A DNA stretch of 11,342 nucleotides, from contig JAISWA010000075.1 in the NCBI GenBank assembly GCA_031271275.1, positions 1-11,342 on the forward strand, written 5' to 3'. Position numbers and translations under genes: made by a program. The notes under the pieces were generated by a model. It was given only the letters and a program-made list of their open reading frames with translations, searched no databases and was not told the origin of the DNA. Position 1 is the first letter of the stretch. The number at the start of each line of letters is the position of its first letter. This document shows, in pieces, positions 1 to 6,588 of the stretch. The DNA is from Clostridiales bacterium. GTDB taxonomy: Bacteria > Bacillota > Clostridia > Lachnospirales > WQUN01.

Positions 1-86
1 CTTTGAAAAACCGCTAGTTCGCTCACTGCCCTCATTTGACGCTTCGCAAAAATCGTGAATTGACAACTGTAATATTAGGGCGTGTC

Positions 87-3000
87 TTAAAACATCCCCC
101 CGTGGCAGGCTATCAGCTCACGGGTACCCCCGCTCAATTGCGCGCCTTTAAAATTGCAGCCCGTCACAATCAAGCCCGGCGTATAGTTCCGGTACGGTTT
201 GGCGGTTTCCGTTTTAAGATCGCAGAAAAGCAGGCAATCGTCCGCGATTTTTATCACCAGGGCATCCTCGTTCCCCGGCAGCGTAACAGCAGCGCAACGG
301 GATGGTCCCCCCTCAAAAAAATTAAGCAAAGGGCCCTCCGGAATCCTGTCGCTTGTATGCCTGCAAAAGGCGTACTCATAAATCCCGTCGTCGTTCTTTC
401 TGTACGCGTATTCGGAAAAGTTCCCCCCTTCCCCGGGCAATACCGCCGCATAAAGCAACCTCTCCCCATATTCGTGCGCATTTCCGTGCCCTGTCCCCTC
501 CGCGGCGCGGGGAAATATTTTGGAACAGCGCAATGTTTGTCGGTCAAATTGGATTACGCTTTTCTCAAAGATAAAATAGCTCAGATTATTTTTAGATAAA
601 CTCGCCGGAAAATCAAAATAGGAAAGCTTAACCGCGTCCCGCAACAGCCGTTCTTTTTGCGCGTCATCGGGATGACTCAGCGATTCAATCAGCCGCCCGC
701 TTTTTGAATCGATAACGCAAACGAATTTATTGAAACGGCTCACCATAAACTCCCCCGTTTGCGTTTTTAAATAAAACCGCAACCCCGATTTTTCGCCGTA
801 CCCATACCTTGGGGCAGCCGTTGCGGTATCTAAATCATATTCATAAATATTTCCGCTGCCGTCGCGCGATAAGAGCTTTCTCCCGCCGTGGCGGCCGGCG
901 CTTTGCTCCAACCGGCAGCCGTTAAAGTCATCCGGAAATGTGGGCGTTTCATAGGGCAAAATAAAGCCGTCAAGCTTAACGGAAGCGCGGACGCGTTCTT
1001 CTTTGACGCTGTAAACCGTACATTCGTTTTTATGGGAGAACATCAGCAAAAGGTCGTCGTCGCCCCGGGCGAACATAACGCGGTTATCGGGGTACCGGGG
1101 GCAGTCGCCCGGGAAAGGGCGGTCCGTTACGCGGCAATGCGGCCCGTCCAGCGCGATGATTCTAAGGCAGTGGTGTTTCCATAGAACGATTTTCTTATGC
1201 GCTGCGTCTATGCAAAAAGGCGGATGTAGGGGCGCGTCCCAAGGGGCGTAACCGAAACCGTCAGGCAGCGCGTCCGTATCCGTAAACAAGGCGCGAAGTT
1301 CCCCGCTTGCGGCGTTAAACAAGGCGATATGAATAATTTCCCGGGGCGCGGTGTGGTAAAGAAAAAGGCATTCTTTTTCATTGAGCGCCCAAAGTGCCAA
1401 AAGGTTTCCGCATTCGGGGATTTCAGAAACGGAAACAGGGTTCGCGACATGTTTTTTATATACCGCCAGACGGCGGGCGCGGGAACGGGCGCCGCCGTAA
1501 ACCACGGCCGCGTGTTCCCCGTCCGGGGAGTAACTTGCGGCAAACGCTCTCTCAAACCCCTCTGTGCCGTATTCCCTATTGCCGAGCGTAAAATCGTATT
1601 CCGAAACGAATGTTTTTTCCTTTTCCGTATAGCTATTCCTAAAATTACGAATAACCAAAAAAGCGCCGCCGGAGTTGGAAAAAACAAAATTTTCCGACAA
1701 TCGCTCGTTTACGTCAAAAGACGGAAGCTGACTTTCCTCCTGATATCTTTTTTGCAGGAACATCCGCTTCTTCCACTTGTCCCGGAACCCCATATAATCG
1801 CTTGCGTCGAGGCTTCCCGGGTCATCGTTAAAAACAAATTCCCTTGTCTGCTCCTTTTCGTCTTGCGGGTGCGCAACGTCCTTAATTAAAACGCTGCCCT
1901 CGCACCTTCCGGTATTCACGTCCCAACGCTTCGCGGTGTTGTCCTCCGAAACCGTGGTCAGATGCCCCCCCGATTGGGAATAGGAAAACGTGATAATCTT
2001 TTTGGTATGCCAATCACTCAGGAAGGTTTCATCCGAAATTTTCGCCCCGCTGAAATCAGCCGCAAGCCGGTTTTCGCCCCGCCCTGCCGAGCAGGCGACC
2101 CCGTGCAGCCGGCAGTCGCTCAAATCCAACCCGGAAAAATCCTCCCCCGCCAAATTAACGCGCGCGGCTTTCAGGGTTTCTATTACGTTAAACACGCTGT
2201 ATTTTACGGGCGCTTTCGTTTGCCGGTAAATATTTAACACTATCCGCAGCAGGTTCCCTTTCCCCCGCGCCGTAACGGGGGCGTTTTTGTGTTCGCCCAG
2301 TATTTCACCGATAAAGCCCCGCTTTGTTTCGCTCCACGCGCTGTTATCCATCCGCGAAAGGGCGTTCACCGCGTCCTCATATAAATCCGCGCCATGGAAT
2401 GCCCGGGCAATCCGCATATGCTGTATTTCAAAAAAAGCCGCGAAATAATCGCGGAAATAGTGATGGATAAAATAATAAGTGAACTTATCGTCGCGGTACA
2501 TTACCCCCAGGGTGTTGACGATGCAATCCAACGCCGCGCCGCTCCCGAGCCGCTTCCACGCGTCCTTAATATTGCCGACGCCTTGGCTGTCGGTTTCGTA
2601 TTCGGGGAATACGATCACTTTGCCGTTCCAAAAATTCCCCAACCCCTCGCCGGAATCCAAGGACGTATCGATAATCCGCCGCAACTCCGCCTTTGAAACG
2701 CCGAATACCCCGGATTGCTCCATTTCCCAACCGACGCGCGGCAGCAAAAAGTCCAACGCGAACCATGCGCGCAGCTTTTCCCGGGGCGAAAGGGGGCTGC
2801 GCTGCCCGGCGTATGTTTTTTCCGTGTACGCGCCGCCGTCGTGGTTAAAGTAGCGGTACAAAATTTCCCCCCGGGTTAAAGCCCGGCTCGCCCCGTCTTT
2901 CTTCTGCGCGGCAAACATGCGCAGGAACAGCGGAACGCGCAAACATTCGACAAGCCCGGCGGAGCCGGTTATTTCGGAAACGCTCTTGGGGCTGTAATTT

Positions 3001-4169
3001 TTCTTGGAAAGATAATGCCTGATATTTTCTTCCCGCAGCCCGGTAAGCTCAACGGTTTTAACGCCGTCCCCGGTCAGGCGCGCGTCCTCCGTTTTCCGGC
3101 TGACCATAATAACCCGTATATTCTTGCAGCGCATCATCGCCTTTATTTCGCGTAAAAGCAGGTAGGGTATGTCCGTTTCCGCCCCCCGGCTCACCTCGTT
3201 AAGCCCGTCCAGCAGCAGCAGGTACTCGGGGCTTTTATCGCTTACGGGCGGCTTGTTAAATTCCGATTGAATACGCTCCAAAATTTCTTTCGGGGCGTCC
3301 TCCATTTCCCCGCCCGTGATTTGCGCCGCGATATACCGGTAAATAAAGTTGGTCCCGCCGTTCGTCGGCGAATACCACGCCCCTATGCGCGGGGGGCACC
3401 GGTTTAGCGCGATAAAAACCGGCACGGCGTTCTTGGGGGAATACTTCCCGTCATAGGCGTTCTTCATCATATTAAACAGGAAGGCGGTCTTGCCGACGCC
3501 CCCTTCGCCGGTTACGAACATATGGCAGGGGGCGCAACCATCCAAAATTTCCCGCAGGGGCAGAATGCTGCCGCCCTCTTTGCCGCAGGGCAGCAATTCC
3601 GGTTGGAAGGCGCGGTTAAGCCTGTCAAAGCGGCGCCCTTCCTGAACGGATTCCGCATAAAACCGGCGGGACGCGTCCCAAATCGTTTTCTTTCCGCTCC
3701 TCCGCTCATGGGAAGGGGTCTTATTCCAGTCGTTGGGGTATTGAAGCGTGGTTAAAAACGTTTCCGCCAAAAAAGCGGCGGCGTCTTTTTCCGCGAGCGC
3801 GAGCAGACGCTTCGCGTCCGTATCAGGCAAATTTTCGGAACGGCTTATCAGCCCGCTGACCGCGCTTACCAAGGGGGCTTTTTTTTCGTCCGGGATTTTT
3901 TTTAAAACTTTCTCTGAAAAATTTTGGGCGGCGGTACTTTTTACGGCGTCCCTCATCGCGTCTTTCCGGACGTAGCTCAAAACGTTCTTTTTGCAGCTGA
4001 GCAGCTCGCTCGGCTCTTTTTTGATGTACCGCTCCTCATCTTCCCATTCCTCATAGGAATGAAAGGGATTGTTCACCAAATCGAACAAACCGTTAACCGC
4101 TTCCTCATTGGTCAGCGAAGCCGCGGTTTTAATCAGCTTCGCGTAGTTCCCGAAACAAAAAACGTCCAT
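87..4169 (-). CDS. NACHT/STAND NTPase with pentapeptide and WD40-like propeller C-terminus
   Basis: Predicted cytosolic signal-transducing ATPase of 1360 residues. An all-alpha N-terminal region (about 1-190) of unknown function includes FLAETFLTTLQYPND. The NACHT core follows: Walker A GEGGVGKT (221-228), Walker B LLLLDGLNE (317-325), a sensor-like strand ending in SRKTED (351-362) and LTGLREENIRHYL (375-387). The motif FIHHYFRDYFAA (about 567-579), typical of clostridial NACHT proteins, closes the helical part. A short pentapeptide-like stretch (about 672-691) leads into a divergent WD40-like propeller from about 723; its clearest blade includes EDNTAKRWDVNTG. The tail GCNFKGAQL again looks pentapeptide-like. 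The ATG at 4169 is preferred over the upstream in-frame TTG at 4265 because GGGGGGAG lies about 5 bases before it. In this family the C-terminal repeats usually sense a ligand and the N-terminus signals or kills; several relatives (Avs and other NACHT systems) are anti-phage. The trigger and effector activity here are unknown. The gene is divergent from a signal-peptide gene. No convincing terminator is seen in the 86 bases after it. Confidence 0.9.
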   Translation of the reverse strand: MDVFCFGNYAKLIKTAASLTNEEAVNGLFDLVNNPFHSYEEWEDEERYIKKEPSELLSCKKNVLSYVRKDAMRDAVKSTAAQNFSEKVLKKIPDEKKAPLVSAVSGLISRSENLPDTDAKRLLALAEKDAAAFLAETFLTTLQYPNDWNKTPSHERRSGKKTIWDASRRFYAESVQEGRRFDRLNRAFQPELLPCGKEGGSILPLREILDGCAPCHMFVTGEGGVGKTAFLFNMMKNAYDGKYSPKNAVPVFIALNRCPPRIGAWYSPTNGGTNFIYRYIAAQITGGEMEDAPKEILERIQSEFNKPPVSDKSPEYLLLLDGLNEVSRGAETDIPYLLLREIKAMMRCKNIRVIMVSRKTEDARLTGDGVKTVELTGLREENIRHYLSKKNYSPKSVSEITGSAGLVECLRVPLFLRMFAAQKKDGASRALTRGEILYRYFNHDGGAYTEKTYAGQRSPLSPREKLRAWFALDFLLPRVGWEMEQSGVFGVSKAELRRIIDTSLDSGEGLGNFWNGKVIVFPEYETDSQGVGNIKDAWKRLGSGAALDCIVNTLGVMYRDDKFTYYFIHHYFRDYFAAFFEIQHMRIARAFHGADLYEDAVNALSRMDNSAWSETKRGFIGEILGEHKNAPVTARGKGNLLRIVLNIYRQTKAPVKYSVFNVIETLKAARVNLAGEDFSGLDLSDCRLHGVACSAGRGENRLAADFSGAKISDETFLSDWHTKKIITFSYSQSGGHLTTVSEDNTAKRWDVNTGRCEGSVLIKDVAHPQDEKEQTREFVFNDDPGSLDASDYMGFRDKWKKRMFLQKRYQEESQLPSFDVNERLSENFVFSNSGGAFLVIRNFRNSYTEKEKTFVSEYDFTLGNREYGTEGFERAFAASYSPDGEHAAVVYGGARSRARRLAVYKKHVANPVSVSEIPECGNLLALWALNEKECLFLYHTAPREIIHIALFNAASGELRALFTDTDALPDGFGYAPWDAPLHPPFCIDAAHKKIVLWKHHCLRIIALDGPHCRVTDRPFPGDCPRYPDNRVMFARGDDDLLLMFSHKNECTVYSVKEERVRASVKLDGFILPYETPTFPDDFNGCRLEQSAGRHGGRKLLSRDGSGNIYEYDLDTATAAPRYGYGEKSGLRFYLKTQTGEFMVSRFNKFVCVIDSKSGRLIESLSHPDDAQKERLLRDAVKLSYFDFPASLSKNNLSYFIFEKSVIQFDRQTLRCSKIFPRAAEGTGHGNAHEYGERLLYAAVLPGEGGNFSEYAYRKNDDGIYEYAFCRHTSDRIPEGPLLNFFEGGPSRCAAVTLPGNEDALVIKIADDCLLFCDLKTETAKPYRNYTPGLIVTGCNFKGAQLSGGTRELIACHGGMF

Positions 4170-4179
4170 ATTGCTCCCC

Positions 4180-4201
4180 CCGATACCCACCCGATACCCA
4201 C
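4180..4201. repeat. Perfect 11-bp tandem duplication next to the STAND ribosome binding site
   Basis: The unit CCGATACCCAC occurs twice head to tail (4180-4190 and 4191-4201), followed by a degraded third copy (4202-4212). A related ATACCCACC lies at about 4249. It sits in the 5' leader of the STAND gene, immediately upstream of its ribosome binding site, so copy-number slippage would change leader length without touching the protein. Confidence 0.8.
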
Positions 4202-4296
4202 CCGACGCCCGCCGCCGGCTTACATCCGCGCGTTTAAGCGTATCAAAAATACCCACCCCGCGCAAACGACGGCTTCCGCGCCGGGCGGTAGCATAG

Positions 4297-4338
4297 CCCT
4301 GTCAGCGGAGTTTACGTAAACAAAGCTTTTCAACAGGG
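4297..4338. promoter_or_regulatory. Nested dyad in the divergent STAND/peptide promoter region
   Basis: A perfect 12-bp palindrome GTTTACGTAAAC (4310-4321) lies inside a wider inverted repeat CCCTGT (4297-4302) / ACAGGG (4333-4338). The wider repeat continues imperfectly outward as GCATAG / AATGC. The two centres differ by about 2 bases, so the structure is nearly concentric. It lies between two divergent genes, where a shared operator would be expected. No convincing -35/-10 pair could be assigned for either gene, so the operator role is inferred from symmetry and position only. Confidence 0.5.
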
Positions 4339-4345
4339 AATGCCC

Positions 4346-4379
4346 CCGGCCGGTTGGCGCGCGCGCCGTCAGCCGGCTG
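4346..4379. other. GC-rich palindrome cluster in the peptide-gene leader
   Basis: Three short perfect palindromes follow each other: CCGGCCGG (4346-4353), GGCGCGCGCGCC (4356-4367) and CAGCCGGCTG (4370-4379). They lie 44-77 bases before the peptide start codon and, if transcribed, would give a structured leader. Chance in GC-rich sequence is a real alternative. Confidence 0.35.
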
Positions 4380-4422
4380 CGGCTCCCGTCAAAGGATTGC
4401 GCTAAGGAAGGGGGTGAAAGGA

Positions 4423-4554
4423 ATGAAAAAAATATTAGCGATATCGGCGGCGCTCGCCCTCGCCATTTTGTCCGCGGCTGCGGTTAATTGGGTTGAAAGG
4501 CCGGAAGAAGCGGTTATGCAGGTTGCTTATGGTATGGATTATGATGTGGAATAA
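4423..4554 (+). CDS. Small secreted peptide precursor, candidate RRNPP-type signal peptide
   Basis: Encodes 43 residues with the architecture of a Phr/PapR-like pre-pheromone. Two lysines follow the start Met, then a hydrophobic segment (about 4-20, ILAISAALALAILSAAA), then a polar, acidic C-terminal tail VNWVERPEEAVMQVAYGMDYDVE (split here as VNWVERPEEA and VMQVAYGMDYDVE). A signal peptidase site is plausible around SAA/AV. A strong purine-rich Shine-Dalgarno (GGAAGGGGGTGA, about 4406-4417) precedes the ATG; an in-frame TTG at 4354 has no such site. The gene is convergent with the helix-turn-helix/TPR regulator gene, with 6 bases between the stop codons, and divergent from the STAND gene. 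Small precursor genes abutting their receptor are typical of Rgg, PlcR and related systems. The sequence is not one I recognise. The signalling role rests on architecture and position, and a generic small exported peptide remains possible. Confidence 0.7.
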   Translation: MKKILAISAALALAILSAAAVNWVERPEEAVMQVAYGMDYDVE

Positions 4555-4560
4555 TCATTG

Positions 4561-5478
4561 TTATAGCTTTATACCAAACTCCGTATTGGCGTAGTTTTCA
4601 AGCGTTTCCAATTCGGACAACCGGTTAAACCCGCGCAAAAGGGAGCGGGCTGTCTTTAACATACCCGCTCCCTCCGCTTTTTTGTCTAAAAATATAAAGC
4701 CGCTGCCCTTATTGATGAGAAACAGCGGATGATAGAAACTGTCCCGGTGTTTTTGGCAAAGCGCGATACCGTCGTCGCAAAGTGCTATCGCTTCGTCATG
4801 TTTTTTTAAAAGCCCGAGGTTCTTTGTAATGTTATATAAGAGGCTGATGTAGGTTTTTGCCTTTTCCTCGCCGTCCGCGTACCCCTTGTCGACAGCGCTT
4901 TTTAATTTAAGCAGTATTTCCGTGGATTTTTCCATCGACGTTAAAAAGTTCCGGGCGACCGCAATTTGGTTGACCAGTTTTATTTCGTCGAAGGAAAGCG
5001 CATAGGTGTCTATTTTTTCTTCGTCAAATTCCGGTATGGTTATTTTTAAACCTTCGGCGGCGTAATCATACATGCTCTGATAATGTTTTTCATGGAAAGC
5101 GAGTATGGACCTTGCCCTTAGCAAAAACTGACGGTTGATTCCTTCCTTATAATTGCCGTCCGTTTCAAGCCGCGCCACCATCCGCCTTGCCTGTTCGTCG
5201 CCTTCGGCGGTTTTTTTGCGCAGCAGTTCCGTAATCGCGTCCTTTTGGTCGATGATTTTCTTTTCCTCCGCCGTCGCCACGTCGGAATAGTATTTGCGCG
5301 GGTTTTCGCCCAACCGCTGCATCAGCCGCTCAAAAATATACCAGTCGGGGCGGCGCTGCCCCCGCTCTATGCGCGAAAGGCTGTCTAACGAGCATATCCC
5401 TTCGGAAAGTTCTTTCAGCGTCAGCCCCTTGCTTTTGCGCAGCTCCCGGATAAGGGTGTCCCCCCGATAAATTGGCAT
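4561..5478 (-). CDS. XRE-family helix-turn-helix regulator with TPR-like domain (RRNPP type)
   Basis: Encodes 305 residues. The N-terminal XRE helix-turn-helix (about 8-60) shows LTLKELSEG as the first helix and SLDSLSRIERGQRRP as the recognition helix and following loop. From about 75 to the end the protein is a helical repeat region. The clearest TPR spans about 210-246 (LLYNITKNLGLLKKHDEAIA), with Asn216 and Asn256 where RRNPP proteins use asparagines to hold the peptide backbone. Family knowledge: such regulators bind imported short peptides through the TPR groove and switch DNA binding. The ATG at 5478 is chosen because GGGAGGAG lies about 10 bases upstream. A 33-residue in-frame GTG extension (from 5577) runs through a palindromic repeat and the putative promoter, so it is unlikely. 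The likely cognate peptide gene is convergent just after the stop. The exact subfamily (Rgg, PlcR or clostridial Qsr-like) cannot be fixed by eye. Confidence 0.87.
   Translation of the reverse strand: MPIYRGDTLIRELRKSKGLTLKELSEGICSLDSLSRIERGQRRPDWYIFERLMQRLGENPRKYYSDVATAEEKKIIDQKDAITELLRKKTAEGDEQARRMVARLETDGNYKEGINRQFLLRARSILAFHEKHYQSMYDYAAEGLKITIPEFDEEKIDTYALSFDEIKLVNQIAVARNFLTSMEKSTEILLKLKSAVDKGYADGEEKAKTYISLLYNITKNLGLLKKHDEAIALCDDGIALCQKHRDSFYHPLFLINKGSGFIFLDKKAEGAGMLKTARSLLRGFNRLSELETLENYANTEFGIKL
4640..4683 (+). terminator. Intrinsic terminator for the peptide transcript, inside the regulator gene
   Basis: AGGGAGCGGG (4640-4649) pairs perfectly with CCCGCTCCCT (4664-4673). An inner TGT/ACA pair (4651-4653 / 4659-4661) extends the stem. 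Four bases later comes a run of six T (4678-4683) on the plus strand. It lies 86-129 bases past the peptide stop codon, so it would end the peptide mRNA within the antisense of the regulator's 3' coding region. On the minus strand the hairpin is followed by TTTT only, so it may act weakly on the regulator transcript too. Confidence 0.75.
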
Positions 5479-5494
5479 AAGCACCCAACTCCTC

Positions 5495-5520
5495 CCGCAA
5501 AATAGTAACAAAGTTTGCGG
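5495..5520. promoter_or_regulatory. Inverted repeat overlapping the regulator -10 box, candidate operator
   Basis: CCGCAAA (5495-5501) and TTTGCGG (5514-5520) form a perfect 7-bp inverted repeat with a 12-base spacer that contains the putative -10 hexamer of the regulator gene. The layout would suit autorepression. The same half-site was not found in the STAND/peptide intergenic region. Confidence 0.5.
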
Positions 5521-5530
5521 AAAAAGTCTA
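5502..5530 (-). promoter_or_regulatory. Putative sigma-70-type promoter of the regulator gene
   Basis: On the minus strand TAGACT (5530-5525; 4 of 6 to consensus) and TACTAT (5507-5502; 4 of 6) are separated by exactly 17 bases, and the -10 ends 23 bases before the ATG. The match is moderate, but position and spacing fit. The GGGAGGAG ribosome binding site lies between the -10 and the start codon. Confidence 0.5.
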
Positions 5531-5536
5531 ACCATT

Positions 5537-5665
5537 CGTGAAAATGCTTCGTCGCTGCGCTCCTCTGGCATTTTCACGATGTACGGTTTGAATGAATCGG
5601 CTTCAAATCCTCACTTTGTTCGGATTTGCGGTCGCCGATTTCCCTCAGGCGGGCAAAGCCCGCCT
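5537..5665. repeat. Cluster of palindromic units, likely a dispersed intergenic repeat
   Basis: Three consecutive hairpins lie immediately upstream of the regulator promoter. First, CGTGAAAATGC / GCATTTTCACG (5537-5547 / 5568-5578) is a perfect 11-bp stem with a 20-base loop. Second, an imperfect stem is made of AATCGGC / GCCGATT (5595-5601 / 5634-5640) enclosing CAAATCC / GGATTTG (5604-5610 / 5622-5628). Third, AGGCGGGC-AAA-GCCCGCCT spans 5647-5665. The first unit's loop reads as EERSDEA on the minus strand, a string I recall from spurious short proteins in Clostridia, which suggests a genome-dispersed repeat. None is followed by a T-run, so they are not obvious terminators. Confidence 0.6.
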
Positions 5666-5897
5666 TGCGGATTTAAGTCTGCGACGCCAAAGATATACTC
5701 ACGGGCGAAAACATCTTCTTGAAGTCAGGTTGTCAAGGGTACAAAGTCCAGATATACTACTTGACGGCAAACGCATCAGTCATTTAACCCGAAATCCTTT
5801 GTATTACAAGCGCTTTTGAAATAGCAATTGAGCATTTGTATGATTAGGCAGTATATAAAAAAGACCGGACAACTCATTTTTGAGGTGTTCGGGGAAA
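5666..5897. other. Intergenic stretch without a recognisable gene
   Basis: No open frame here looks like a protein on either strand. A direct repeat AGATATACT (5691-5699 and 5750-5758) and an inverted repeat GTCAAG (5732-5737) / CTTGAC (5760-5765) are visible. A plus-strand open frame of 75 codons across 5592-5819 runs through the palindromic units and is probably not translated. The GC content drops from about 5780 onward. Confidence 0.5.
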
Positions 5898-6062
5898 TTA
5901 CTTTTCACTTAAATTGCCTTCCGGCCACAGACAAGCTACATAGTTCCATGTCTTCCCTGATCCAGCTTGAGTTTGCTTGCGCCCATAAATCATCAATTTT
6001 TTCGTGCCATTTTTCAGTTTAACTACCGAACCAAGCGGTAAATATTCAAAGTTATCATTCAT
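5898..6062 (-). CDS. C-terminally truncated DUF4176 protein
   Basis: Encodes 54 residues. It begins MNDNFEYLPLGSVVKLKNGT and continues with KKLMIYGRKQ, YVACLWPEGN and a stop after LSEK. This is the N-terminal half of DUF4176 (YLPIGSVV..LKGG.KK.MI.GR ... YDYVGCLYPEG), a small family of unknown function found in Firmicutes type VII secretion/LXG loci. The usual second half, with the HEDI-like motif and an acidic end, is missing. I could not find it in the other two frames downstream, so the gene appears cut rather than simply frameshifted. The start is firm: CGGAGG (6070-6075) lies 7 bases before the ATG, and the ATG overlaps the stop of the upstream gene in an ATGA, implying translational coupling. 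Confidence 0.72.
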   Translation of the reverse strand: MNDNFEYLPLGSVVKLKNGTKKLMIYGRKQTQAGSGKTWNYVACLWPEGNLSEK

Positions 6063-6568
6063 GGTGATACCTCCGTTATATTCATCCTGTACACACTTAC
6101 TGTTTTCTTTATCTGTTCTAGTAAATGCGTTTTCATTTCTACATTGCCATCGTGATAGCGAATGGAAATGCCTGCTCCATCATCCTCCGAGGTTATCGCA
6201 TAGATAGTCTGCCCATGCACATCAATTACATCAATTTCTAAAACGCCAGAAACATCCCAAGACGTACCATCTATTATCACATCCGTTAATAGTCGCAAAT
6301 CTGCATTGTCAGCAACGAGACTCATTCCGGTACTATTCTCAATGACATCGCAATATTTCCACAGGTCAGCAAATCGGTTGGCGACATCGCGATAAAAAAA
6401 CGTAATGCGGTAACGCAATCCTCCCAATAAGGCAACAATTAAGTCTCGTCGAAGAAAGCTTGACAACACACCAAAATAAGTATCTTTTGCTTGAAAAGAT
6501 GAACTTGGACCGAGGTATATTCGCCCATCAGCACACTCTAAATAAAGCAGGTTTACGTCAGTCATCAT
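6059..6568 (-). CDS. Hypothetical 169-residue protein, possible orphan immunity protein
   Basis: I do not recognise this protein. It begins MMTDVNLLYLECADGRIYLG, has no signal peptide or membrane segment, and has a mixed alpha/beta look. A central aromatic/basic stretch (LRYRITFFYRDVANRFADLW, about 51-70) is followed by an acidic strand-rich half (VLEIDVIDVHGQTIYAI, about 109-125). The start is one of two adjacent ATG codons (6568 or 6565), with AGGA about 8 bases upstream. Its stop overlaps the start of the DUF4176 gene by 4 bases, so the two form an operon. Broken remnants resembling the end of a polymorphic toxin lie just upstream on the same strand. Position and size fit an immunity protein left behind after its toxin decayed, but that is inference. 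GC content is visibly lower than in the flanking large genes, suggesting separate origin. Confidence 0.72.
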   Translation of the reverse strand: MMTDVNLLYLECADGRIYLGPSSSFQAKDTYFGVLSSFLRRDLIVALLGGLRYRITFFYRDVANRFADLWKYCDVIENSTGMSLVADNADLRLLTDVIIDGTSWDVSGVLEIDVIDVHGQTIYAITSEDDGAGISIRYHDGNVEMKTHLLEQIKKTVSVYRMNITEVSP

Positions 6569-6588
6569 CTATCATCCTCGCTGTATAT

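Noticed and set aside
75..95. GGGCGTGTCTTAAAA near the STAND stop codon as a possible insertion-sequence end
   Set aside because: Most of it is the reverse complement of the gene's own last codons and stop, and no matching inverted end or transposase is seen.
36..599. Plus-strand open frame of 187 codons opposite the end of the STAND gene
   Set aside because: It is antisense to a well-supported propeller-coding region and has no ribosome binding site or recognisable domain.
5479..5577. 33-residue N-terminal extension of the regulator from a GTG codon
   Set aside because: It would start inside the palindromic repeat and include the putative promoter and ribosome binding site of the ATG at 5478. 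The helix-turn-helix begins normally after that ATG.
5592..5819. Plus-strand 75-codon open frame
   Set aside because: It runs through hairpin-forming repeat units and has the composition of translated repeat DNA. I treat it as intergenic.
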